The notes beneath the pieces are model-generated. The model ran no database searches and was not told the origin of the DNA. It was given only the letters and a program-made list of their open reading frames with translations. The translations under genes and the position numbers were made by a program. A stretch of DNA of 5,372 nt from contig JAUXBJ010000175.1 in assembly GCA_030619425.1 (NCBI GenBank), positions 1-5,372 on the forward strand, written 5' to 3'. Numbering within the stretch: the stretch's first letter is position 1; each line of letters starts with the position of its first letter. This document shows positions 1 through 4,523 of this stretch, in pieces. The stretch is from a bacterium (GTDB lineage Bacteria; Zixibacteria; MSB-5A5; GN15; FEB-12).

Positions 1-474
1 GAGTTGAACCTGCCGGCCAATGAGCCGGGTTCGTCGATTATGCCGGGTAAAGTCAACCCGACTCAGTGCGAGGCGATGACAATGGTCTGCGCGCAGGTGA
101 TCGGCAACGATGTCGCCGTGAACATCGGCGGCGCGTCGGGCAATTTCGAGTTGAACGTTTTCAAGCCGGTGATGATCTACAACCTGCTCCAGTCGATTCG
201 ACTGATCGCCGATTCGTGCGAGATGTTCGACGAGAAATGCGCGGTCGGCCTAGAACCGAACGAGGCTGCTGTCCAGAAGCACCTGACCAACTCCCTGATG
301 TTGGTCACGGCGTTGAATCCGCACATCGGTTATGACAACGCGGCCAAGGTCGCTAAGAAAGCGCACGCCGAAGGGACCACGCTGAAGGAAGCGGTGGTCG
401 CGCTCGGACTGTTGACGGAGGAGGAGTTCGACGAGAAAGTACGGCCCGAGAAGATGATCGGCCCACGAGCGTAA
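1..474 (+). CDS. fumC: Fumarate hydratase class II, C-terminal part (5' truncated)
   Basis: The frame is open from the first base, and 157 residues are visible before TAA. Class II fumarase reversibly hydrates fumarate to L-malate in the TCA cycle; it is a soluble, iron-free homotetramer. The family signature [12 protein letters not shown] is at visible residues 10-21 and includes the loop serine that acts in catalysis. It is followed by the conserved stretches [20 protein letters not shown] and [14 protein letters not shown], then a C-terminal domain ending [11 protein letters not shown]. Every block lines up with Escherichia coli FumC as I remember it, with no gap. Aspartase and argininosuccinate lyase share the GSS motif, but the ELNVF and HIGYD blocks favour fumarase. 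The N-terminal two thirds lie outside the window, so promoter and start cannot be judged. The stop codon overlaps a strong Shine-Dalgarno-like sequence (separate entry). Confidence 0.95.
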   Translation, partial: ELNLPANEPGSSIMPGKVNPTQCEAMTMVCAQVIGNDVAVNIGGASGNFELNVFKPVMIYNLLQSIRLIADSCEMFDEKCAVGLEPNEAAVQKHLTNSLMLVTALNPHIGYDNAAKVAKKAHAEGTTLKEAVVALGLLTEEEFDEKVRPEKMIGPRA

Positions 475-480
475 GGAGGT
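473..480 (+). promoter_or_regulatory. Orphan Shine-Dalgarno sequence at the fumC stop
   Basis: AAGGAGGT is a full anti-16S match, and its first two bases are part of the fumC stop codon. The nearest start-like codons are a TTG only 2 nt after it (too close) and an ATG about 18 nt after it (too far). The frame opened by the TTG reads straight through the palindromes to about 755 and resembles no protein. I infer that this site once served a downstream operon partner that was lost or displaced, or that the match is chance. Confidence 0.4.
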
Positions 481-496
481 CGTTGAAACAGAGGCG

Positions 497-522
497 TCAT
501 GCTTCGACTGCGCTCAGCATGA
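497..522. repeat. Palindromic repeat, loop-conserved family, copy 1
   Basis: The perfect 7-bp arms TCATGCT (497-503) and AGCATGA (516-522) enclose the 12-nt loop TCGACTGCGCTC. The same loop with one change (TCGACTCCGCTC) sits in a second hairpin at 5118-5145 whose arms differ yet still pair perfectly. This points to one dispersed repeat family with a selected stem-loop. Confidence 0.75.
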
Positions 523-538
523 GCGTCTATACAGCCCA

Positions 539-562
539 CGTCATTGGCACGCGCGAAGCGCG
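539..562. repeat. Degenerate CGTCATTG-type dispersed repeat with short hairpin
   Basis: CGTCATTG at 539-546 is followed by the 5-bp stem CGCGC (550-554), loop GAA, GCGCG (558-562). The layout resembles the common dispersed repeat that starts CGTCATTGCGAG and ends GCAATCTC. A better copy of that repeat lies in opposite orientation at 1121-1160. The assignment here rests on partial identity only. Confidence 0.4.
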
Positions 563-565
563 AAG

Positions 566-581
566 AACAGGCTTGCCTGTT
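566..581. repeat. Short perfect palindrome
   Basis: AACAGGC (566-572) and GCCTGTT (575-581) pair perfectly around TT; as RNA a 6-bp stem with a CTTG tetraloop is more likely. It ends 4 nt before the next hairpin (586-608), so the two would form a tandem stem-loop. No T-run follows. Confidence 0.55.
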
Positions 582-585
582 GTAG

Positions 586-608
586 GGCAGGAGCCCTGTG
601 CTCCTGCC
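586..608. repeat. Strong hairpin, 8-bp stem
   Basis: GGCAGGAG (586-593) pairs perfectly with CTCCTGCC (601-608) around the 7-nt loop CCCTGTG. CTGCC at 604-608 can instead pair with GGCAG at 615-619, giving a mutually exclusive structure. There is no poly-T tail, so it reads as a dispersed palindrome rather than a terminator. It is the most stable element left of the GIY-YIG gene. Confidence 0.65.
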
Positions 609-644
609 ATCTTCGGCAGATATCGAAGAGACCACTTTTTATGT

Positions 645-660
645 CACGACGTAGGTCGTG
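645..660. repeat. Short hairpin, 6-bp stem
   Basis: CACGAC (645-650) pairs with GTCGTG (655-660) around the tetraloop GTAG. It is preceded by a T-run (637-640) and followed by G-rich sequence. Read on the minus strand this gives a hairpin followed within a few bases by AAAAA rather than T, so it is not a terminator in that orientation. Confidence 0.5.
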
Positions 661-733
661 GTGGGGATTTGCGGAGGAAGGGGGGGCACAATCGGAAGTT
701 CTATAACATTTACGCCAAGGTGGCAACCCTCGT

Positions 734-1024
734 CTATCCTATGATGTCATCATAGAGGTCGCGCCACAGCGGATTGTTTTTCTCAATCAACTCAATCTTC
801 CAAGCGCGTTTCCACTTTTTGATCTGTCTCTCTCGGAGAATGGCTTCGCTGATAGCTGCGTGGCATTCGCACCAAACAAGTTGATGGACACCATACTTCT
901 TTGTGAAGCCTTCGACAATCCCCTGCTTGTGTTCGTACACTCTTTTGACAAGATCAGAAGTCACACCGATGTAGAGTGTGCCGTTCTTCTTGCTTGCCAT
1001 CATATAGACGTAGGCCTCTTTCAT
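734..1024 (-). CDS. Small solo GIY-YIG nuclease domain protein
   Basis: This is a 96-residue protein made of a single GIY-YIG domain (YhbQ/UPF0213-like size). The two signature strands are AYVYMMAS (residues 4-11, Tyr5/Tyr7) and TLYIGVTSDL (16-25, with YIG at 18-20). The expected helix Arg28, His32 and the metal-binding Glu65 (in AILRERQIKKWKRAW) are all visible, so it should be catalytically competent. The family cuts DNA using a divalent metal. Solo versions have no DNA-recognition domain, and their roles are poorly known. I chose ATG 1024 because homologues start a few residues before the first motif. A longer frame to 1180 would translate the palindromes (SFLRKQESS) and is rejected. The gene is on the opposite strand to its neighbours and has palindromic repeats on both sides. 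No clear Shine-Dalgarno precedes it apart from AGGA inside a hairpin. It ends TAG inside a palindrome (739-755). Confidence 0.9.
   Translation of the reverse strand: MKEAYVYMMASKKNGTLYIGVTSDLVKRVYEHKQGIVEGFTKKYGVHQLVWCECHAAISEAILRERQIKKWKRAWKIELIEKNNPLWRDLYDDIIG
739..755. repeat. Palindrome at the 3' end of the GIY-YIG gene
   Basis: CTATGATG and CATCATAG form a perfect 8-bp palindrome around one central T. It covers the last codons of the GIY-YIG gene (YDDII). It is short, partly coding and lacks a T-run, so a terminator role is doubtful. Confidence 0.4.
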
Positions 1025-1025
1025 G

Positions 1026-1058
1026 GCAGGATCACTGGATTCCTGCTTTCGCAGGAAT
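1026..1058 (-). promoter_or_regulatory. Possible two-state RNA switch in the GIY-YIG leader
   Basis: In plus-strand terms GCAGGA occurs at 1026-1031 and 1051-1056, with TCCTGC between them at 1041-1046. On the gene's own (minus) strand the middle arm can pair upstream (8 bp, 1039-1046 with 1051-1058, GAAA tetraloop) or downstream (6 bp, with 1026-1031). The downstream stem would end one base before the ATG and lock up the only AGGA that could act as a ribosome binding site. The pairing is seen; a regulatory role is inference. Confidence 0.3.
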
Positions 1059-1063
1059 GACGA
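1033..1063. repeat. Dispersed palindrome with GAAA tetraloop (dRS3-like)
   Basis: ATTCCTGC (1039-1046) and GCAGGAAT (1051-1058) pair perfectly around TTTC, which is a GAAA tetraloop on the minus strand. With its flanks it reads, on the minus strand, CGTCATTCCTGCGAAAGC followed by AGGAATCCAGTG. This resembles a repeat scattered through many bacterial genomes and the core of Neisseria dRS3 elements. Its translation SFLRKQESS often appears as a false N-terminal extension of annotated proteins. Confidence 0.75.
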
Positions 1064-1084
1064 GTTGATCGGTCCGGCACAAAA

Positions 1085-1112
1085 GCGCGGCGCATGTGGA
1101 CATACGCCGCGC
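1085..1112. repeat. Large near-perfect GC-rich palindrome
   Basis: GCGCGGCG (1085-1092) pairs perfectly with CGCCGCGC (1105-1112). Inside, after one C/A mismatch, ATGT (1094-1097) pairs with ACAT (1100-1103). The result is a 28-bp interrupted palindrome, the longest in the window. It lies between two other palindrome families and is followed by no T-run. I see no second copy in this window. Confidence 0.7.
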
Positions 1113-1120
1113 ACGCTATA

Positions 1121-1160
1121 ACGAGATTGCCGCGCCCTGCTCCGCAGGGCTCGCAACGAC
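1121..1160. repeat. Dispersed repeat of the CGTCATTGCGAG/GCAATCTC type
   Basis: The core stem GCCCTGC (1134-1140), loop TCC, GCAGGGC (1144-1150) is flanked by TTGC (1127-1130) pairing with GCAA (1153-1156). Read on the minus strand it starts CGTCGTTGCGAGCCCTGC and ends GCGGCAATCTCG. That closely follows a palindromic repeat common in many bacterial genomes. A degenerate relative seems to lie at 539-562 in the other orientation. Confidence 0.65.
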
Positions 1161-1244
1161 GGAATCAGAATGGGCGGCATCGCAAGGATGTTGCCCTGCT
1201 AATGCGCAACCTCATTTATCGCTGGCGTTTCGGTCGGCACTATT

Positions 1245-1250
1245 TATATT
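1245..1250 (+). promoter_or_regulatory. Possible -10 box for the kds operon
   Basis: TATATT lies 7 bases before the kdsA ATG in the only AT-rich patch of the leader (1241-1250). No good -35 hexamer is seen 16-18 bp upstream. If it is used, transcription would begin almost at the ATG, giving a leaderless message; no Shine-Dalgarno is visible before this ATG, which fits. A weak alternative is TTGCCC (1191-1196) with TTTATC (1215-1220). Confidence 0.25.
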
Positions 1251-1257
1251 GCCCGAC

Positions 1258-2055
1258 ATGACCGAGGACGTGTTTGCCAGAATCGAACGGGGTGAGTTTT
1301 TTCTGATCGCGGGACCGTGCGTGATCGAGTCGGAGTCGCTCTGTCTGCAAGTAGCCGAGATGGTCGCCGAGTTGGCCGAGCGGCATAATCTGCCGTACAT
1401 TTTCAAAAGTTCCTACACCAAGGCCAACCGTACTTCGGCGGACTCTCCCACCGGACCGGGTCTGGAGGGAGGTTTGCGTATCCTTGAGAAGGTCAAGACG
1501 GAAACCGGCCTGCCGGTGTTGACCGATGTTCACGAGACGGCTGAAGTTCCGGCGGTCGCCGAGGTAGCCGACGTCCTGCAGATTCCGGCCTTTCTCTGTC
1601 GCCAGACAGCACTGATACAGGCTGCGGCACAAACCGGACGTTGGGTCAATATCAAGAAGGGTCAGTTCATGGCGCCCGAGGATATGGCCAACGCGGTGGC
1701 CAAGGCAGGCTCTGAAAAAGTCATGCTGACCGAGCGCGGGACGACGTTTGGCTACCACAATTTGGTTGTCGATTTTCGATCCCTGTTGATAATGAAAGAG
1801 ACCGGCCGCCCGGTTGTGTTCGATGCCACCCATTCGCTGCAACTCCCCAGCGGCGGCGCGGGAGTGTCGAGTGGTCGACCGGAGTTTGTCATTCCGATGG
1901 CAAAAGCGGCTGTGGCTATCGGTGTCGACGGCCTGTTTGTCGAGACGCATCCGAAACCTGCCGAAGCGCTCTCCGACGCCGGTGTCATGCTGCCGCTCGA
2001 TGAGATGGCTGCCCTGTTGAACTCGATCATGCAAATCAGACAGGCGGCGAAGTGA
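1258..2055 (+). CDS. kdsA: 3-deoxy-D-manno-octulosonate 8-phosphate synthase, metal-dependent type
   Basis: This 265-residue cytosolic enzyme condenses phosphoenolpyruvate with arabinose-5-phosphate to Kdo-8-phosphate, the committed step of Kdo synthesis. It is a full-length TIM-barrel. LIAGPCVIES (residues 16-25), FKSSYTKANRTS (49-60), LTDVHE (88-93), IPAFLCRQT (109-117), NIKKGQF (131-137), LTERGTTFGYHNLVVD (157-172), DATHSLQLP (189-197) and FVETHP (227-232) are all family blocks. KANRTS separates it from DAHP synthases. Cys21, His192, Glu229 and Asp240 match the metal ligands of the Aquifex enzyme with nearly the same spacing, so this is the metal-dependent class; the E. coli class has Asn in place of Cys. 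One block reads SPTGPG where references have S(F/Y)RG(P/H)G. I chose ATG 1258 because the frame upstream runs through palindromes. kdsC follows after 7 nt. Confidence 0.95.
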   Translation: MTEDVFARIERGEFFLIAGPCVIESESLCLQVAEMVAELAERHNLPYIFKSSYTKANRTSADSPTGPGLEGGLRILEKVKTETGLPVLTDVHETAEVPAVAEVADVLQIPAFLCRQTALIQAAAQTGRWVNIKKGQFMAPEDMANAVAKAGSEKVMLTERGTTFGYHNLVVDFRSLLIMKETGRPVVFDATHSLQLPSGGAGVSSGRPEFVIPMAKAAVAIGVDGLFVETHPKPAEALSDAGVMLPLDEMAALLNSIMQIRQAAK

Positions 2056-2062
2056 GAACGTT

Positions 2063-2593
2063 ATGAGCCATCTTTCGCGAGAACAGTTTGTAGAGCGTTT
2101 GAAGAGCGTCAAGCTATTGGCGCTTGATGTTGACGGTGTGTTGACCGATGACAGCATATTCTTTGGCCCTGACGGTTTTGAACTCAAACGGTTCAATATC
2201 TCCGACGGCTTTTTCATGGCGCTGGCGATGCGGTCCGGCCTGGAGTTGGCGATTGTGTCGGGACGCTATTCGGCTGCCACCGACACCCGCATGAAGGACC
2301 TCGGCGTCAAGCATGTCTTGCAGGGCAAGAAGGATAAGATACTCCAGATCCAACCTCTCCTTGAGGAACTCGATATTGATTTCTCCGAGATAGCTTTTGT
2401 CGGCAACGAGCTTCTGGATCTCGGTCTGGCCCGACGATCCGGTCTGTCGATTGCCGTCGCCGACGCTGCGTCCGAACTGATCGAGGTGGTCGATTATGTC
2501 ACCGAGAAGGGTGGCGGCGGCGGGGCGGCGCGCGAAGTGATCGAGGCATACTTCGAAGCAGTAGGTAAGAACCCTCTGGATATGATCGAATGA
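2063..2593 (+). CDS. kdsC: 3-deoxy-D-manno-octulosonate 8-phosphate phosphatase (HAD family)
   Basis: This 176-residue protein has the size and motif order of KdsC, the C0-type HAD phosphatase (usually a tetramer) that removes phosphate from Kdo-8-phosphate to give Kdo. Motif I is LALDVDGVLTDD with the nucleophile Asp22 and Asp24. Motif II is IVSGR (64-68), with Ser66. Motif III Lys is Lys92 in GKKDK. The KdsC-type C-terminal tail is present as KGGGGGAAREVIE (149-161). Motif IV is unusual: GNELLD (114-119) replaces the usual GDDxxD, so the metal-binding Asp pair is Asn-Glu while the last Asp119 remains. Position between kdsA and kdsD supports the role. The stop overlaps the kdsD start by 4 nt (ATGA), indicating translational coupling. 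A KdsC-like domain can also act on 9-phosphosialic-type sugars, but the neighbours favour Kdo. Confidence 0.92.
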   Translation: MSHLSREQFVERLKSVKLLALDVDGVLTDDSIFFGPDGFELKRFNISDGFFMALAMRSGLELAIVSGRYSAATDTRMKDLGVKHVLQGKKDKILQIQPLLEELDIDFSEIAFVGNELLDLGLARRSGLSIAVADAASELIEVVDYVTEKGGGGGAAREVIEAYFEAVGKNPLDMIE

Positions 2594-3555
2594 CCGAGTT
2601 GAGAAAATACGCGCAGGAAGTAATCAGATCCGAGGCTGCGGCGGTGGAAGCTCTGGCCGAGCGGCTCGATGCGAATTTCGAACGAGCGGTGGACGCTATT
2701 CTCGAGTGCAAAGGTCGCGTGATCGTAGCCGGCATGGGCAAGTCCGGTTTGATCGGCAAGAAGATTGCGGCGACGTTCAACTCCACCGGGATTGCATCGT
2801 TTTTCCTGCATCCTGCCGAAGCGCTGCACGGCGATCTGGGACTTATGCGCGCCGACGACATCCTTCTGTTGGTATCCAAGTCCGGGCGCATGGGTGAAAG
2901 TGCCATGTTGGTCTCAGCGGCCCGCCGGCTGGGCGTAGCTATGATTTTGCTGGGCGGCAGTATGACCAGTGACCTGGCCGACCGCGCCGATATCGTTCTG
3001 GACTGCTCGGTGGATCATGAGGCCTGTCCCAATAATCTGGTGCCTACCTCGTCCTCGACGGCGGCCCTGGTGATGGGTGATGCGCTGGCGCTGGCGCTTC
3101 TCAAGGCACGCCGGTTTGGCCCGGATGACTTCGCTGACCTGCACCCGGGTGGTTTTTTGGGTCAACGTTTGCTGATGCGCTGCTCGGAGTTGCACCATAC
3201 CGGCGAGGAAGTACCGTTGATCGAGCCACAGGCGTCTATGAAAGAGATGATTCTCAAGATGACCTCCAGCCGACTTGGCTGTGTCCTGACAAAGGACAAA
3301 CATGGCTGTCCCGCAGGTATCTTCACGGACGGCGACCTGCGTCGCGTGGTCGAAAAACAGGCCGACTTCTTCAGCTTGACGGCATCCGAGGTCATGCAGA
3401 CAACTCCCAAGACTGTCGCAGCCGATGCCCTGCTCAACGCGGCGTTGGCAATTATGGAAAAACATTCGATCACGCAGTTGGCGACGGTTGATGAATCCGG
3501 TCGGCTGGTCGGTATTATCCATCTGCACGATATCCTGAAATCCAAACTGGTCTGA
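2590..3555 (+). CDS. kdsD: Arabinose-5-phosphate isomerase (SIS + two CBS domains)
   Basis: This 321-residue cytosolic enzyme converts ribulose-5-phosphate to arabinose-5-phosphate, the substrate of KdsA. The SIS domain covers about residues 30-195: GMGKSGLIGKK (48-58), HPAEALHGDLG (74-84), SKSGRMGE (96-103), HEACPNNLVPTSSS (143-156) and LHPGGFLGQRLL (184-195). Lys51, His80, Glu103, Glu144 and His185 match the E. coli KdsD active-site residues Lys59, His88, Glu111, Glu152 and His193 with a constant offset of 8, so activity is expected. Two CBS domains follow (about 202-258 with GIFTDGDLRRV, and 267-320 ending IIHLHDILKSKLV); in this family they may bind nucleotides and tune activity. The first Glu of the usual SxSGE motif is Arg100. 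GutQ and KpsF paralogues share this architecture; the kds context favours KdsD. The start ATG overlaps the kdsC stop. Confidence 0.94.
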   Translation: MTELRKYAQEVIRSEAAAVEALAERLDANFERAVDAILECKGRVIVAGMGKSGLIGKKIAATFNSTGIASFFLHPAEALHGDLGLMRADDILLLVSKSGRMGESAMLVSAARRLGVAMILLGGSMTSDLADRADIVLDCSVDHEACPNNLVPTSSSTAALVMGDALALALLKARRFGPDDFADLHPGGFLGQRLLMRCSELHHTGEEVPLIEPQASMKEMILKMTSSRLGCVLTKDKHGCPAGIFTDGDLRRVVEKQADFFSLTASEVMQTTPKTVAADALLNAALAIMEKHSITQLATVDESGRLVGIIHLHDILKSKLV

Positions 3556-3557
3556 CT

Positions 3558-4466
3558 ATGAGGCTGAGCAAACGGCTCAAACATAGCGCGACCTACTTCC
3601 TGGTCCGCGCGTTGACAGGCCTGTTCAATCGTCTGCCACGGCGCCTGGCATTGTTCCTGGGTGCTATGGCCGGACTGACGGCCTGGCGGCTGTTGCCGAA
3701 AGATCGCCACAGGATTGCTCGGCACTTGACATTGGTCTACGGTGATGACCTTACTGCCGAGGAACTAACAAGTATTGGCTGCCGGTTCTTTATCAATTCC
3801 GGTAAGAACGTTGTCGATCTGCTGCGCTGCACAAAGCATTACCATAGCGAGATTGCACCGCTTATTTCTATCAAGGGTCTCGAACATTTTGACGAGGCAT
3901 ACAAGCGGGGTAATGGCGTTATCGCAATCTCCGGGCATATCGGCAACTTCGAACTGTTGGGAGTCTACTTTACATCGTTAGGTTACCGGGCCGCCGCTAT
4001 CGGTCGCGAAATGTACGACCGGCGACTGGACGAACTGTTGGTGGCGCAGCGTCAGGCTTTGGGAGTGACCAACATCGCCACCACCGCCTCACCGCTGCGT
4101 TTTATGAGATGGCTGAAGGATGGCGGAGTGCTGGGAGTACTGATGGACTTCGACTCCATCAGCATCCGCAGTGAGTTCGTGCCGGTTTTCCGGCGACCGG
4201 CCCTGACACCGGTGGGTCAGACCATTCTCGGACTGAAGACGGGCGCTGCTTTTGTCCCTATGGCTTGTGTGCGTACCGAGGACAATCGTTACCATATCAT
4301 TGTCCGACCGGAGATCAAGATCAACCCCAGCGGTGACTTTGACCGTGATGTCATAGCTGTTACCACCGCCTGCAGCAAAGAACTTGAGAAAATCATCGTC
4401 CAGTACCCGGACCAGTGGATCTGGCTGAAAAATCGCTGGCTGACGCCCCCTTCGTATAGGACTTGA
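3558..4466 (+). CDS. Lipid A biosynthesis acyltransferase, LpxL/HtrB-like
   Basis: This 302-residue protein belongs to the LpxL/LpxM/HtrB lysophospholipid acyltransferase family, which adds secondary acyl chains to lipid A on the cytoplasmic face of the inner membrane using acyl-ACP. The catalytic HX4E motif is seen as SGHIGNFE (residues 125-132: His127, Glu132). Other family blocks are REMYDRRLDELL (150-161), LGVLMDFD (192-199, with Asp197 and Asp199), VFRRPALTPVG (210-220) and the C-terminal YPDQWIWLKNRW (283-294). A hydrophobic N-terminal stretch (about 29-46) with flanking basic residues fits membrane anchoring. Length matches E. coli LpxL (306). It begins 2 nt after kdsD, so it is co-transcribed with the Kdo genes. 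Whether it is LpxL, LpxM or an acyltransferase with another acceptor cannot be told from sequence, so no symbol is given. TTGACA overlaps its stop codon. Confidence 0.88.
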   Translation: MRLSKRLKHSATYFLVRALTGLFNRLPRRLALFLGAMAGLTAWRLLPKDRHRIARHLTLVYGDDLTAEELTSIGCRFFINSGKNVVDLLRCTKHYHSEIAPLISIKGLEHFDEAYKRGNGVIAISGHIGNFELLGVYFTSLGYRAAAIGREMYDRRLDELLVAQRQALGVTNIATTASPLRFMRWLKDGGVLGVLMDFDSISIRSEFVPVFRRPALTPVGQTILGLKTGAAFVPMACVRTEDNRYHIIVRPEIKINPSGDFDRDVIAVTTACSKELEKIIVQYPDQWIWLKNRWLTPPSYRT

Positions 4467-4482
4467 CAAACGGCTGTATATT
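4463..4482 (+). promoter_or_regulatory. Possible promoter elements before lptC
   Basis: A perfect TTGACA (4463-4468) overlaps the acyltransferase stop, and TATATT lies at 4477-4482. The 8-bp gap is too short for a standard sigma-70 pair, and the sequence 17 bp on (AACTTA) is a poor -10. lptC may thus have its own weak promoter, or the hexamer may be chance. Confidence 0.25.
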
Positions 4483-4509
4483 CCGAACTTACGAGCCGAT
4501 ATACGTATA
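4476..4509. promoter_or_regulatory. Inverted repeats in the lptC leader
   Basis: GTATAT (4476-4481) and ATATAC (4499-4504) form inverted arms 17 nt apart. The second arm overlaps a perfect 10-bp palindrome, TATACGTATA (4500-4509). The layout could be an operator, but short AT-rich symmetry is common by chance. Confidence 0.25.
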
Positions 4510-4523
4510 AGAAAGCGAATGTA

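Larger units (their letters stand above)
475..733. other. Gene-free repeat island between fumC and the GIY-YIG gene
   Basis: No reading frame here looks like a real protein on either strand. The stretch holds palindromes at 497-522, 539-562, 566-581, 586-608 and 645-660, plus an alternative stem at 604-608 with 615-619. The arms differ in sequence from one palindrome to the next. No hairpin is followed by a T-run, so none is an obvious intrinsic terminator. Bases 661-733 show nothing beyond a purine/G-rich patch (661-687). Confidence 0.7.

Noticed and set aside
586..608. Intrinsic terminator for fumC
   Set aside because: The hairpin is strong but no T-run follows on either strand; it fits a dispersed palindrome better.
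475..660. CRISPR array
   Set aside because: The palindromes differ in sequence and spacing; there are no identical direct repeats with regular unique spacers and no cas genes.
483..755. Ninety-codon frame after the fumC Shine-Dalgarno
   Set aside because: The TTG start is only 2 nt from the Shine-Dalgarno, and the frame is made of consecutive palindromic repeats and runs into the GIY-YIG gene; the protein resembles nothing.
1025..1180. 52-residue N-terminal extension of the GIY-YIG protein
   Set aside because: It is a translation of three palindromic repeats (for example SFLRKQESS); the conserved domain starts properly at ATG 1024.
1096..1257. 54-residue N-terminal extension of KdsA
   Set aside because: It begins inside a palindrome and crosses another repeat; known KdsA proteins begin about 10-20 residues before the AGPC motif, which fits ATG 1258.
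1240..2217. 325-codon open frame on the minus strand opposite kdsA
   Set aside because: It lies antisense to a clear full-length kdsA, its protein is rich in Arg/His/Gln with no recognisable domain, and GC-rich codon use commonly produces such shadow frames.
2860..2900. Loss of a catalytic glutamate in KdsD because SxSGE reads SKSGR
   Set aside because: On alignment with E. coli KdsD the catalytic Glu111 corresponds to Glu103, which is present; the changed residue is the non-catalytic Glu108 position.
2494..2906. Antisense frames across the kdsC/kdsD junction
   Set aside because: They overlap two well-supported genes, show no domain, and include the complement of the glycine-rich KdsC tail.
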